Positions 40,502-49,590 of a DNA stretch of 64,000 bases are shown here, piece after piece (the first letter of the stretch is position 1; each line of letters starts with the position of its first letter). The stretch lies in the NCBI GenBank assembly GCA_963806495.1, contig CAWDYA010000006.1:62001-126000 (forward strand), given 5' to 3'. A program made the translations under genes and the position numbers. The stretch comes from CAWDYA01 sp963806495. GTDB lineage: Bacteria; Acidobacteriota; Polarisedimenticolia; JACPZX01; DASXTC01. The notes under the pieces were generated by a model. That model was not told the origin of the DNA. It was given only the letters and a program-made list of their open reading frames with translations, and searched no databases.

Positions 40502-42256
40502 ATGAAGAAGACCAGTGGTCCGTCACCCCGCGCGGCGCGGAAGCCATCAGGCAGGCGCATGCCGAACCGCGCCGCATCGCGTGGTGCCGCGGCCACCCCG
40601 GGTGCCGACGCGCCGTCAGAGCACGAAGCCGACTTCGAGACGGTGGTCATGGAGCTGTCGGCGCGGTTCGTGAGCGTGCCGGCCGAGGGAGTCGACGACG
40701 AGATCTTCAGCGCCCAGCGCCGCATCTGCGACTCGCTCGGGCTCGATCTGTGCTCGGTCTGGCAGGGAACGTTCGAGGCCCCCGGCCTCGTCAGGCTCAC
40801 CCATCTCTACCGGCCCCTCGGCGGTCCTCCCGTACCGGACGGGATGGACGCCCGGGAACACTTCCCCTGGTCTCTGCAGCAGGTGCTGGCCGGCGACGTG
40901 GTCGCCGTCTCCTCCATGGACGATGTCCCGGCTGAGGCGTCCCGGGATGTGGAGACATGGAGGCATTTCGGCATCAGGACGGCGCTGAACATCCCTCTCG
41001 CGGCGGGGGGCGGGCCGTCCCTCGGCGCGGTGTCCTTCAACTCGATGCGCAAGGAACACCCCTGGCCCGCGAGGATCGTCTCGCGACTCCGCCTCGTCGC
41101 TCAGATTATCGCCAGCGCTCTCGCCAGGAAGCGAGCCGAGCAGGCCCTGCGCAGCAGCGAGCGTCAGCTCAAGCTGGCGATGGAGTCGGCGGAAGTCGTC
41201 CTCTGGACTCTCGACCCCGCAGAAGGGCACCTGTGGATCGGCCCGGTGCCACCTGAGTCGCGCAGCTCGCCGATCGAGGGTGATAGCGACGCCGAGAGGC
41301 TGCTCGACAGGGTTCATCCGGAGGACCGCGACTCGGTACGCGCTGCTGTGCAGCAGGCCATGCGATCGGATGAGCCCCTCGTCCTGGAGTATCGAGTGGT
41401 GGCACCGGACGGGTCGGTTCGGTGGATGGCCGCCCGCGGTCGTCGTCAGGCCGGCGGCGCAAAGGGCCCCGGCCTCCTGCTGGGAGCGGTCGTCGACATC
41501 ACCGAGAGCCGGAAAGCGGACGAGGAGCTCCAGCGGCTGCGCCTGCAGCTCTGGCATGCGGACCGCGTCGCCCAGACCGGGGCCCTCACGGCCTCTCTGG
41601 CCCATGAGCTGAACCAGCCGCTCGCGGCGATCCTGAGCAATGCGCAGGCCGGGCTTCGTTTCATGTCGCGTCCCGACTTCGACGCAGACGAGATCCGGGC
41701 GATCCTGCGCGACATCGTCGCCGACGACAACCGGGCGGCCACGGTGATCAGCGGGCTGAGGGCAATGCTGCGGCGGAAGCAGACCCCGCGCGAGGACATC
41801 GACATGGCGGCGACGATTCAGGAGGTCCTCCGCCTTCTTCACAGCGAGCTGCTCGGCCGCAACCTCGAGCCGAGCCTGCACTTGGTATCCGGTTGTTTCG
41901 TGCACGCGGACAGGGCACAGCTTCAGCAGGTGATTCTCAACCTCCTGATGAACGCCGTCGAGACGATGCAGGAAGTGCCTTCCCCGAACAACCGTCTGAC
42001 GGTGAGCCTGGCACGCACCCCGGAGCAAGCGGCGCTCGTCTCCGTCCGCGATACCGGGGCAGGCATCCCGGTGGATCAACGAGGCAGGATGTTCGAGGCG
42101 TTCTGGACGACCAAGTCGGACGGGATGGGAATCGGCCTGCCGATCTCCCGTTCAATCATCGAGTCCCACGGCGGCCGTTTGTGGTTCGAGAGCAACCCGG
42201 ACCGGGGGATCACCTTCTACTTCTCGATCCCCCTGGCGCAGTCCCGCATCCGCTGA
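40502..42256 (+). CDS. GAF-PAS sensor histidine kinase, FixL-type (HPK4)
   Basis: 584 residues. GAF domain about 45-205, PAS about 222-336 (HPEDRDSV, WMAARGR, GAVVDITESRKA), then a dimerisation/phosphoacceptor segment with His368 in SLAHELNQPLAAILSNAQAG and a C-terminal ATPase with NLLMNAVETM, DTGAGI and GMGIGLPIS. No membrane helix, so it senses a cytoplasmic or diffusible signal. HELNQPL kinases of this group usually pair with FixJ-type regulators, and two of these lie 6 kb away (48113-49285). Pairing is inferred. Confidence 0.92.
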   Translation: MKKTSGPSPRAARKPSGRRMPNRAASRGAAATPGADAPSEHEADFETVVMELSARFVSVPAEGVDDEIFSAQRRICDSLGLDLCSVWQGTFEAPGLVRLTHLYRPLGGPPVPDGMDAREHFPWSLQQVLAGDVVAVSSMDDVPAEASRDVETWRHFGIRTALNIPLAAGGGPSLGAVSFNSMRKEHPWPARIVSRLRLVAQIIASALARKRAEQALRSSERQLKLAMESAEVVLWTLDPAEGHLWIGPVPPESRSSPIEGDSDAERLLDRVHPEDRDSVRAAVQQAMRSDEPLVLEYRVVAPDGSVRWMAARGRRQAGGAKGPGLLLGAVVDITESRKADEELQRLRLQLWHADRVAQTGALTASLAHELNQPLAAILSNAQAGLRFMSRPDFDADEIRAILRDIVADDNRAATVISGLRAMLRRKQTPREDIDMAATIQEVLRLLHSELLGRNLEPSLHLVSGCFVHADRAQLQQVILNLLMNAVETMQEVPSPNNRLTVSLARTPEQAALVSVRDTGAGIPVDQRGRMFEAFWTTKSDGMGIGLPISRSIIESHGGRLWFESNPDRGITFYFSIPLAQSRIR

Positions 42257-42280
42257 CACGACCGCGGTGCGATGACGACT

Positions 42281-43615
42281 TCAGGCACCGTGGCAGTTCT
42301 TGGCCTTCTTGCCGCTCCCGCACCCGCAGGGGCTGTTCCGTCCAATACCCGCCGGGGCGGCATCGCGCGGCACGGACCGGACTGTCGAGATCTTCATGAT
42401 CTCGTCCGCGTATCGCCCCTGCCGGAGCAGGTCCGCCATGATCCTCATCGGGGCGTCGATGTGATTGAAGAATTGGCGGTATCCGGCGCACAGATAGTTC
42501 AGGCCCGGCTCGCCGTCCGGGGTATCGATGAACCGGTTGCGCGGACACTCTCCGTAGCAGGCGAAGAGCACCTCGCAGTCGCGGCAGTACTGGGGAAGGG
42601 TCTCGAGTTTGGCGCGTCCGAAGGCGCGTTGCTGGTCCGAATCCACCAGCTCGCCGAGCGGGGTTTCCTTGATGTTGCCCAGCTTGTAGCCAGGCTCGAC
42701 GTAATGGTCGCAGGAGTAGAGATCGCCATTGTGCTCGACCGCGAGAGCGTTGCCGCAGGTGGGCGAGAAGATACAGAGATTATGCTGGCCCAGCCAGCTG
42801 CCGAGCGCCACGTCGAAGGTCTGCACGAACACGGTGCCGACGTCGTGCCCGACCCATTCGTCGAAGATGGCGGTCATGAACCGCCCGAACTGCTCAGCAC
42901 CCACTGACCTGCCGGTGACGAGGCCACCACGCTGCGTGTACAGGGGGCGCTCTCCGCCAGGCCGCTCACCCCAGCCGCCATCGGCGATCGCCAGCAGGTC
43001 CTGCGTCACGCGCTCCACGATCGGGATGAACTGCATGAACCGGGCCTGCAGGTCATCCCGGAAGAAACGGTACACCTCGAGCGGATGGTCGCCGTTGGCC
43101 GCATGGATGGTGCACAGGATGTTGACGTCCACCGCGTGGCGGCGGAGCATCTCCCACGCCCGCATCACTTCGTCGAAGGAGCCGCCTCCCCCCTTGTTGA
43201 CCCGGTAGGCGTCGTGCATCGACCTCGGGCCGTCCACGCTGAGTCCGACGAGGAACGCGTTCTCCTTGAAGAAGGAGCACCAGGCGTCGTCCAGGAGCAG
43301 CCCGTTGGTCTGGATCGTGTGCTGGATCTTCTGACCGGGCCTGCTGTACTTGTCGACCAGCTCGATGGAACGTCTGAAGAAATCCAGACCCATCAGGGTC
43401 GGCTCGCCGCCCTGCCAGGCGACGTTGACCTCCGGCGCCGGGTGGGACTGCAGGAGCCCCTGGATGTACGCCTCGAGGGTCTCCTCCGACATCCGGGATC
43501 GCTCGCCCGGGTAGAGAAGCTCCTTGGACAGGAAGAAGCAGTACTTGCAGTCCAGGTTGCAGGTCGCGCCGGTCGGCTTGGCCAGCAGATGAAACGCCGG
43601 TGGTGGTGAACTCAT
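42281..43615 (-). CDS. Anaerobic sulfatase-maturating radical SAM enzyme with SEC-C tail
   Basis: 444 residues. Radical SAM cluster CNLDCKYC (Cys19, Cys23, Cys26), GGEPTLMG, then SPASM-type Cys clusters (CGNALAVEHNGDLYSCDHY, YCRDCEVLFACYGECP), as in anSME. It converts the CxPxR Cys or Ser of sulfatases to formylglycine in the cytoplasm. A short SEC-C zinc motif (NSPCGCGSGKKAKNCHG) ends the protein, a plausible addition. The client is probably the CSPTR sulfatase at 50149-52518. The start overlaps the SulP stop (ATGA), so it belongs to the transporter operon. Confidence 0.95.
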   Translation of the reverse strand: MSSPPPAFHLLAKPTGATCNLDCKYCFFLSKELLYPGERSRMSEETLEAYIQGLLQSHPAPEVNVAWQGGEPTLMGLDFFRRSIELVDKYSRPGQKIQHTIQTNGLLLDDAWCSFFKENAFLVGLSVDGPRSMHDAYRVNKGGGGSFDEVMRAWEMLRRHAVDVNILCTIHAANGDHPLEVYRFFRDDLQARFMQFIPIVERVTQDLLAIADGGWGERPGGERPLYTQRGGLVTGRSVGAEQFGRFMTAIFDEWVGHDVGTVFVQTFDVALGSWLGQHNLCIFSPTCGNALAVEHNGDLYSCDHYVEPGYKLGNIKETPLGELVDSDQQRAFGRAKLETLPQYCRDCEVLFACYGECPRNRFIDTPDGEPGLNYLCAGYRQFFNHIDAPMRIMADLLRQGRYADEIMKISTVRSVPRDAAPAGIGRNSPCGCGSGKKAKNCHGA

Positions 43616-45306
43616 GGTGTCTTCCTTTCCTCCCCCGCGGCGAGCGCCTCCACGGCGGCCTCGAGCGTCGGATAGAACCTCACGGGCCCCGCTGGCTCGA
43701 GGAGGCCGGCCTTCTCCAGGATCACACGCGCGGTCTCCTTCGCCTCTGCGACCCCGAGCCTGATCCCCTGCGCGGCCAGCTCCGCAGCCACCTCGTTGAG
43801 ACCCGCCACGCCTGTCGTGTCGATCGCCGGCATCGTTCCGGCGTCGATGATCAGCCATCGCGGCTTCGGCGACGCCTGGCCCGCCACGCTCTTGACGCGC
43901 CGCCTGAAATGATCTGTGTTGAAGAACAGCAACGCGGCATCGAACCGGTAGAGTACCAGACCCGGGAACGTCTCCGCGTCGGGATGGCCGCTCAGGCTGA
44001 AGAAGCCTGAGGTACCCCGTATTCGCCCGAGAACGGCGTCGTGCGGCCGGGAGGCCCTGGCCACGAGCTGCACCAGCGCGAGGCCGACCGCCACGATGAC
44101 ACCCGGCAGGACCCCCACCGTGATAACCCCGAGCAGCGTCACCATCGAGAGACGGAATTCCTGTCGGCTGATCCGGCGCAACCGGACGAGGCTCTCGAGG
44201 TCGAACAGGCCGAAGGCCGCGTTGATGAGCACGGCGGCGAGGACTGCAATCGGCAGAGACGCGAGTGGGCTGGTGAGGAACAGCAGCGTCAGCACCAGCA
44301 GGACCGCCGCGACGAGCCCGGTGACCTGGCTCTTCCCGCCCACCGAGTCGTTGACCGCCGTCCGGGAATCGCCACCGCTCACCGCGAAGCCCTGCAGCAA
44401 TCCGGCACCGATGTCCGCCACGCCGAGCGCAATGAACTCCTGATTCGAATCGAGGTCGTAGCGGTTCTTCGCCGCGAATCCCCGGGCGGTCACCATGGCG
44501 CTGTTGAAGCTGATGAGGGCGAGGCCCACCGCGCCCAGGAGCAGCGGTTGCAGATCGTCCATGCCGATTGACGGGATCGCGATCGGCGGGAGCCCGGCGG
44601 GTATCTCCCCGAGCAGGGCGACTCCACGCTCGCCGAGGTGCATTACCTTCGAAACGGCGATTCCAAGGACGACAGCGACCAGAGGTCCCGGCACCTTGGG
44701 CGCCACACGCTTGAGCAGCACCAAAAGGACGAGAAACGCCAGGCCCACGGCAAGGGTCGGCCCGTGCGTCCGTCCCAGGCTGGAAAGGAACTCCCAGAGC
44801 AGTCGAAAGAAGCCGACCGGATGCAGAGAAAAGCCGAAGAGCTTGCCCAGCTGCCCGCTGATGATGGCCAGAGCAATGCCGTTCAGATAGCCCGAGAGAA
44901 TCGGCCGTGCCAGGAAGTTCGTCAGGAACCCCAACCGCAGCAGACCCGCAATGATGCAGAACACACCGGCGAGCACCGCCAGCACCGCCGAAAGAGGCAC
45001 ACGTCGCGCGGCATCCGCCCCGGCAAGGGGGATCACGACCGCCGCGACGATGGCGCAGGTGGCGGCATCGGGAGACATGATCAACTGCCGGGAGGTGCCG
45101 AAGAACGCATAGGCCACGAGCGGCAGGATGCTGGCGTACAGTCCGTAAACCGGGGGGAGGCCCGCGAGCTGCGAGTAGGCGATGGCGATCGGCACGGCAA
45201 CGGCGGCCACCGACACACCGGCGAGCAGATCGTAACGGAACCAGGACGGGTCGTACCGGGCCAGGGCATCCAACCCCGGCACGAACCTGCGGATCGAGAC
45301 CTTCAC
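43612..45306 (-). CDS. SulP-family anion transporter with STAS domain
   Basis: 564 residues. GTG start overlapping the BASS stop by four bases (GTGA). About 11 membrane helices carrying the SulP signature (PPVYGLYASILPLVAYAFFG, SQVTGLVAAVLLVLTLLF) and a C-terminal STAS domain (about 440-555; LIIDAGTMPAIDTTGVAGL). SulP carriers move sulfate, bicarbonate or other anions. Gene order with maturase and near a sulfatase suggests sulfate, in or out (inference). Confidence 0.93.
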   Translation of the reverse strand: MKVSIRRFVPGLDALARYDPSWFRYDLLAGVSVAAVAVPIAIAYSQLAGLPPVYGLYASILPLVAYAFFGTSRQLIMSPDAATCAIVAAVVIPLAGADAARRVPLSAVLAVLAGVFCIIAGLLRLGFLTNFLARPILSGYLNGIALAIISGQLGKLFGFSLHPVGFFRLLWEFLSSLGRTHGPTLAVGLAFLVLLVLLKRVAPKVPGPLVAVVLGIAVSKVMHLGERGVALLGEIPAGLPPIAIPSIGMDDLQPLLLGAVGLALISFNSAMVTARGFAAKNRYDLDSNQEFIALGVADIGAGLLQGFAVSGGDSRTAVNDSVGGKSQVTGLVAAVLLVLTLLFLTSPLASLPIAVLAAVLINAAFGLFDLESLVRLRRISRQEFRLSMVTLLGVITVGVLPGVIVAVGLALVQLVARASRPHDAVLGRIRGTSGFFSLSGHPDAETFPGLVLYRFDAALLFFNTDHFRRRVKSVAGQASPKPRWLIIDAGTMPAIDTTGVAGLNEVAAELAAQGIRLGVAEAKETARVILEKAGLLEPAGPVRFYPTLEAAVEALAAGEERKTP

Positions 45307-46211
45307 GACGGCTGTCCTTTGCGGACGGCCCCGGATGACTGCGCCCGAGCCTTCGCCTTCGCGGCGGACATCCTGGTTGCGAGGAGGTTGCCGACGGTGA
45401 GCAGCATGTTCGGTGGCACCATCAGCAGGCTGAAAGCGATCAAGGGAGCCATGAGCGCCTCGCCTCGCGGGCTGTTCTGCGCGAGCGCCAGGCAGAGCGC
45501 CGCGTTGCGCATGCTCGTGGCGGTCGCCAGGAGCCACCGACCTTCCCGCGCGGGTCCTCCCAGGACCCAACCGATCGCCATCGATGCCATCAGAAAGAGA
45601 CCCATGGCGCCGATGGCCGTCGCCCCGATGCTCGCCAGCGCCTCCTTGCGCATCGCTTTGGTGACGATCATGACCGCCACGAAAGCGACGACACTCAGCA
45701 GGGCCATCGCTCTCGAGAGCTTCGCCGCCACGAGGGGTGCTCTGGCATGGACCAGCATGCCGACAATGAGCGGCGAAACGATGACCAACGCGATGTACCC
45801 AAGCGTCCTTCCGTAGGCCACTTGAATGTTCTCTCCGGCCGGCAGGAGAAGCCGCAGCATCGCGGGCGACAGGGGCACGGCCAGCACGCACAGCAGCGCG
45901 GGAATCGCGCCCGCCAGGATCGTGCCACCCCGCACCTTGCTCGTGAACTGCAGGGCGCTCACGCCGCCCGGCGTGCACGCCAGCAGCACCAGCGCACCGC
46001 GGGCCCCGGGCCCCAGTGGCAGGAGCAGCGCGATCGCTATGCCGGCGAGAGGGACCATCACGAAGTTGGCCGCAAGCGCGCGAAGCAGCGCCCTCCGGGA
46101 GGATGACAGGGTTCGCAGATCGGCGATGCCCGCCTGCAGTCCGATGCTCAACATCGATGTGATGAGAAAAACGAGTACCAGCAGTCTGGCGGGCGTGTTC
46201 AGAAGAAACAT
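45303..46211 (-). CDS. BASS (bile acid:Na+ symporter)-family transporter
   Basis: 302 residues with nine or ten helices, the LACTPGGVSALQFTSKVRGG sodium-site-like segment, and two crossing-helix motifs expected for BASS. Relatives move bile acids, steroid sulfates, pantoate or pyruvate. Beside a sulfatase, maturase and SulP, import of a sulfated organic substrate is attractive but unproven. It starts 23 bases after the preceding gene. Confidence 0.88.
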   Translation of the reverse strand: MFLLNTPARLLVLVFLITSMLSIGLQAGIADLRTLSSSRRALLRALAANFVMVPLAGIAIALLLPLGPGARGALVLLACTPGGVSALQFTSKVRGGTILAGAIPALLCVLAVPLSPAMLRLLLPAGENIQVAYGRTLGYIALVIVSPLIVGMLVHARAPLVAAKLSRAMALLSVVAFVAVMIVTKAMRKEALASIGATAIGAMGLFLMASMAIGWVLGGPAREGRWLLATATSMRNAALCLALAQNSPRGEALMAPLIAFSLLMVPPNMLLTVGNLLATRMSAAKAKARAQSSGAVRKGQPS

Positions 46212-46234
46212 GGGATCCTCATCTCGACTCGACT

Positions 46235-46987
46235 CTATCCGGCCAGAAAGAGCAGCCCCGAATAGCCCGCGGCTCCGACCAGAAAGGGCACGAACCTCCC
46301 CTCCTTCTCACGGGGAAGCTCGGAGATCATGGTGTTCGCGATGACACCGCCCGCCACGACGCCGAGAAGCACCGCGGTGGCCGGCTCCGGGAGAGGGTAA
46401 GCCATGCCGGTGGCCCAGCCCGCCACGCAGCAGACCGCGAGCAGGCGGCTGCCGATCCGATCCCAGAGCACGCCGTGCTCCTCCTCGAGCGAATGCGTGA
46501 GGGAAAGGAAATGCAGGGACATGGCGATCGCGTAGAAGACGAGGGAGAGGGCCGTCTCTCTCAGCGAACGGACGAGCAGATAGCTCACGATCCAGGCGTA
46601 CCCGGCGAACGCGAGCATGTGTATCCGGAACAGCGGATGGGAGATGCCCGCCTCCCGACGGTGCCGCCGCTCTGTCAGGTCGCCCGAACGGACGACGAGA
46701 ACCTCCAGGCCGTAGAAGAACAGGAAGCCTGTCATGGTGGCCACGTTGATCCCGTAGTCGAGCAGGTGGAACTCGAGGCTCGAAACGGCCTCGTGGAACC
46801 CTCTGGCCGCCTCCTGCAGCTCGGGCGACAGATCGACGAAGACATAGGCCGTCGCGGCCCCGCCGGCGAGCGAGACGATGGTCCGGTGCCGCAACTCTCC
46901 CAGGCCGTGCAGCGCGCTGCCGCGAAGGAACACGAGGGAGAAGAGTACGGCGACGGCCAGTGTTCCCAGCGTCTGAGCGGTGCTCAT
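46235..46987 (-). CDS. Multi-helix membrane protein, ZIP-like in part
   Basis: 250 residues, seven or eight helices. The C-terminus (VIANTMISELPREKEGRFVPF with Glu residues in helix ends, then GAAGYSGLLFLAG) and HRTIVSLAGGAATAYVFVDL recall ZIP-type metal transporters, but the His-rich metal sites are incomplete. It is the first gene of the operon with BASS, SulP and maturase. Function uncertain. Confidence 0.65.
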   Translation of the reverse strand: MSTAQTLGTLAVAVLFSLVFLRGSALHGLGELRHRTIVSLAGGAATAYVFVDLSPELQEAARGFHEAVSSLEFHLLDYGINVATMTGFLFFYGLEVLVVRSGDLTERRHRREAGISHPLFRIHMLAFAGYAWIVSYLLVRSLRETALSLVFYAIAMSLHFLSLTHSLEEEHGVLWDRIGSRLLAVCCVAGWATGMAYPLPEPATAVLLGVVAGGVIANTMISELPREKEGRFVPFLVGAAGYSGLLFLAG

Positions 46988-47012
46988 CCGAGAGGACCTC
47001 CCGGGGCACGCG

Positions 47013-47585
47013 CTAGTATTTCACCATGTACTTCTTCGCCTCGAGGCAGACGCTGAAAGCCTTCTTGAAGTTGTCCGTCTGCTCCTTGGTGTATTGCTGG
47101 GTCTGCTGGGTCTGCTGCTGGGCCTGCTCCTCGGCCTGCCGCTTCGCGCCCCTCGCTCTGCCGCGGCTCGCGAGGAGACCCACTCCGGCGCCGATGGCCG
47201 CGCCCTTGCCGGCGTCGCCCGCGATCGCACCGATCAGGGCGCCGGCAGCCGCACCGCCGACCGCGCCCTTCGCCCCGGCTCCCTTGGTGGCCTCGTTCGT
47301 CGCCTGCACGCTCTTATCGGCCTGCTTCTTCTGCTGCTCCGCCTGCTGCGAGAGCTGGAACGGGTCGCTGCCGGTGTTCTGAACCGCCCAGTTGTAGCAC
47401 TCCCCCTCGTCCTTGGACTGCTGGGACGCCTCCTGCCCCGCGTTGGGGAAGACGTACACCTCGAGCGTGGCGGCGAGAGACTTCTGGCCGCTCGGTGGGG
47501 CGGGGCTCTGCGCCTGGACCGCACAGAGGACCATCAGAGCTGTCGACATCACGAGACCAACACGAACCATCCGACGTGTGAACAT
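47013..47585 (-). CDS. Secreted glycine-zipper protein
   Basis: 190 residues. Signal peptide (MFTRRMVRVGLVMSTALMVLCAVQA), a middle segment with conserved Cys (DEGECYNWAV), an Ala/Gln-rich linker, a glycine zipper (KGAVGGAAAGALIGAIAGDAG), and a charged C-terminal helix. Glycine-zipper proteins associate with membranes. The start is supported by CGGAGGAAC upstream. It is a small gene just downstream of the next minus gene, perhaps co-transcribed. Confidence 0.8.
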   Translation of the reverse strand: MFTRRMVRVGLVMSTALMVLCAVQAQSPAPPSGQKSLAATLEVYVFPNAGQEASQQSKDEGECYNWAVQNTGSDPFQLSQQAEQQKKQADKSVQATNEATKGAGAKGAVGGAAAGALIGAIAGDAGKGAAIGAGVGLLASRGRARGAKRQAEEQAQQQTQQTQQYTKEQTDNFKKAFSVCLEAKKYMVKY

Positions 47586-47643
47586 GATTGTTCCTCCGAT
47601 ACCCGCAGGTCTGAAATCCGCGATCACCCGATCCCCCGGGGGC

Positions 47644-48066
47644 CTACTTCTGGCCTGTCCCGGGTGTGCACGCGCCGAACACCGTCACGGCGAGATCCTC
47701 CCTGGCGACGGCCACGGTCGCGAACCCCGTCTGCTCATCAATCAGGAAGCTGAACGCCCGGCCGTTCTCGTAACCCTGTAGAACGATGCTCTCGCCCGCC
47801 CGCTGGAGGTTCACGATCGGGGTCGCACGGTTGAGGCCGCTCGCCCTGGTGGTTCTGAGGAGCTTCTGCCCAAGGTCGACCTCGATGAACTGCGGCACGT
47901 CGTAGTTCCATGGAGGGCCGCTCTCGCAGGTGCCGTCGGCCCAGCAGAGCGTGGCCTGCGAGGCCGTGCACAGGAACGTCTCCGACCCGGTCAGGTCATC
48001 GGCCGGGGTCATTGTAAAGGCGAGCCCGAGCACGGCCGCCACCAGACTCAGTTTTACAGCGCGCAT
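47644..48066 (-). CDS. Small secreted protein of unknown function
   Basis: 140 residues. Signal peptide to about residue 20 (VKLSLVAAVLGLAFTMTPA), then a Cys-containing beta-rich domain (FLCTASQATLCWADGTCESG). I recognise no family. The next gene upstream is the stand-alone receiver, 46 bases away, so the two could be co-transcribed. Confidence 0.7.
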   Translation of the reverse strand: MRAVKLSLVAAVLGLAFTMTPADDLTGSETFLCTASQATLCWADGTCESGPPWNYDVPQFIEVDLGQKLLRTTRASGLNRATPIVNLQRAGESIVLQGYENGRAFSFLIDEQTGFATVAVAREDLAVTVFGACTPGTGQK

Positions 48067-48112
48067 TGTCTCCTCCTCAAACGGTTTCCGCGGGAACGAG
48101 ATGGCCGGCCTC

Positions 48113-48520
48113 TCACGATTCGACAGCCGGATCCGGGTCCTGGCTCACCACCCAGTCGATCGCGTCGATCAGCGTCCGATCATTCACCGGCTTCCTGAAG
48201 AAGAGCTTCGCCCCGAGCTGCCGCGCCTCCCGTCGGGTCGCGTCGTCGGCGCGTGCCGAGACCGCGATCACGGGTAGCCGGATTCCCCGTTCGTTGAGCC
48301 GGCGCTGAACCTCCAGGCCGCTGATCCCCGGCAGGGTGATGTCCAGAAGGACACATGCGAACGGCTCTGCGGTCACCTCTTCGAGAAAGCACTCCGCGCT
48401 CTCGAAGAGTCGCACCACGAATCCCTCGGCCCTCATCAGCCTCCCCAGGCTGGTTCGCACCGACTCGTCGTCGTCGACCACGAATACGGTCGGCCTCGGG
48501 ATACGGACGGGCGCGTTCAT
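48113..48520 (-). CDS. Stand-alone receiver-domain response regulator (FixJ-type)
   Basis: 135 residues: a single receiver with the acidic pair in VVDDDES, phospho-acceptor Asp60 (VLLDITLPG) and Lys in FFRKPVN. No output domain. Start follows GGAGGAGCGAC. Such single receivers can act as phosphate sinks or decoys for a kinase shared with a full regulator. The palindrome TTGGACC-N2-GGTCCAA lies 57 bases upstream of the start. Confidence 0.92.
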   Translation of the reverse strand: MNAPVRIPRPTVFVVDDDESVRTSLGRLMRAEGFVVRLFESAECFLEEVTAEPFACVLLDITLPGISGLEVQRRLNERGIRLPVIAVSARADDATRREARQLGAKLFFRKPVNDRTLIDAIDWVVSQDPDPAVES

Positions 48521-48576
48521 GTCGCTCCTCCTCCGGATCAATTACTGAGGATGACAGCGACACGGGGGCCGCTCAA

Positions 48577-48592
48577 TTGGACCTTGGTCCAA
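48577..48592. promoter_or_regulatory. Palindrome TTGGACC-TT-GGTCCAA, regulator site upstream of the receiver
   Basis: Two seven-base arms in perfect inverted repeat, 57-72 bases upstream of the receiver start at 48520. It matches the site at 49379 exactly apart from the two-base spacer. The position suits an activator of the LuxR/FixJ type. Confidence 0.8.
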
Positions 48593-48616
48593 CGGCGCCG
48601 CGGTGCTGGCGGGAGC

Positions 48617-49285
48617 CTACTCGCGCAGAGGAGGCGGTGGGATCCGGTCCCGGGACGCCCGGGCCCGTCCAGCCTCCGTCTCGGCATCTGCCAGGCGCAC
48701 CAGCTCGGCCACCGATCCGGCGCCGGTCTTCTCCATGACCCGCTGGCGGTGCACCTTGACCGTCTTCTCGCTGATCCCGAGATCGGCGGCGATGACCTTG
48801 TTGAGACGGCCTCGCACGACATGGGACATCACTTCACGTTCCCGCGGGGAAAGCGTGCTCAGGCGGGCATGGACCTCGTCTCTGTGTTTCTCGAGGGCGC
48901 TGCTCTCGGCCTGGCGTTCGATGGCCGCCCGGATCGCCGCTAGAAGCTTCTCGCCATCGACGGGCTTGAGGAGGAAATCGACGGCCCCGTCCTTCATCGC
49001 ACGCACGCTGGTCGGAACGTCGCCGTGCCCCGTGAGGAAGATGACGGGCAGCGACATGCTCTTCTGCAGCATCCGGTCGAACAGCTCGGGGCCGGTCATG
49101 CGTGGCATCCGGACATCCAGCACGACACATGCCGGCCCCGGCGGCGACTCCTGCTCGAGGAAGGCCCGCGCCGATGAGAATTCCTCCACAGCGTATCCGG
49201 CCGAGCGGAGGAGGCGGCGCAGACTGCGGCGCACCGATTCATCGTCATCGACTACGAAGACCCTTGCCGCGACTTCTCCAGTCAC
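48617..49285 (-). CDS. FixJ-type LuxR-family response regulator
   Basis: 222 residues. Receiver with VVDDDES, Asp57 (VLDVRMPRMTG), Thr/Lys in FLTGHG and FLLKPV (Lys107). The C-terminal LuxR helix-turn-helix spans LSPREREVMSHVVRG to TVKVHRQRVMEKTGAGS. Together with the HELNQPL-type kinase at 40502 it would form a FixL/FixJ-like system. A perfect TTGGACC-AA-GGTCCAA lies 94-109 bases upstream of its start, so it probably regulates itself. Confidence 0.95.
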   Translation of the reverse strand: MTGEVAARVFVVDDDESVRRSLRRLLRSAGYAVEEFSSARAFLEQESPPGPACVVLDVRMPRMTGPELFDRMLQKSMSLPVIFLTGHGDVPTSVRAMKDGAVDFLLKPVDGEKLLAAIRAAIERQAESSALEKHRDEVHARLSTLSPREREVMSHVVRGRLNKVIAADLGISEKTVKVHRQRVMEKTGAGSVAELVRLADAETEAGRARASRDRIPPPPLRE

Positions 49286-49590
49286 CGCTCCCCCTTTGGA
49301 ATCAGTTCATTATCCCACAGTGTGGGGTGGATCGGCACGCCGCCCCTGCCCCTGTAGCAGAGGCCGGCCCTCGTGCGATTGGACCAAGGTCCAATTGCTC
49401 TGTGACTTAGGGCTGTTTAGGCTGAATCCAACGGGCAGCGGCGGGTGGGGGTGATGGAGCGCACAGGTGAGCGCCTACGCGCCCGTGCATGCCAGGAATC
49501 AGCACGACGGCATACACCGATCGAGAACTTCGGCTTCGTGACTCAGTAGTAGCCCCCGGAACATCCTGCCGGTCAGAAGGAGGAACGCCA
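49286..49590. other. Divergent intergenic region with the second palindrome
   Basis: 305 bases between the FixJ-type regulator (minus) and the DUF4136 gene (plus). It holds the palindrome at 49379-49394 and, presumably, promoters in both directions. Nothing else is recognised; no ORF of credible composition occurs here. Confidence 0.6.
49379..49394. promoter_or_regulatory. Palindrome TTGGACC-AA-GGTCCAA in the sulfatase-operon/regulator intergenic
   Basis: Seven-base arms in perfect inverted repeat, extended on each side by A/T (ATTGGACC and GGTCCAAT). It could serve the minus-strand regulator, the plus-strand DUF4136-sulfatase operon (197 bases away), or both. Confidence 0.82.
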
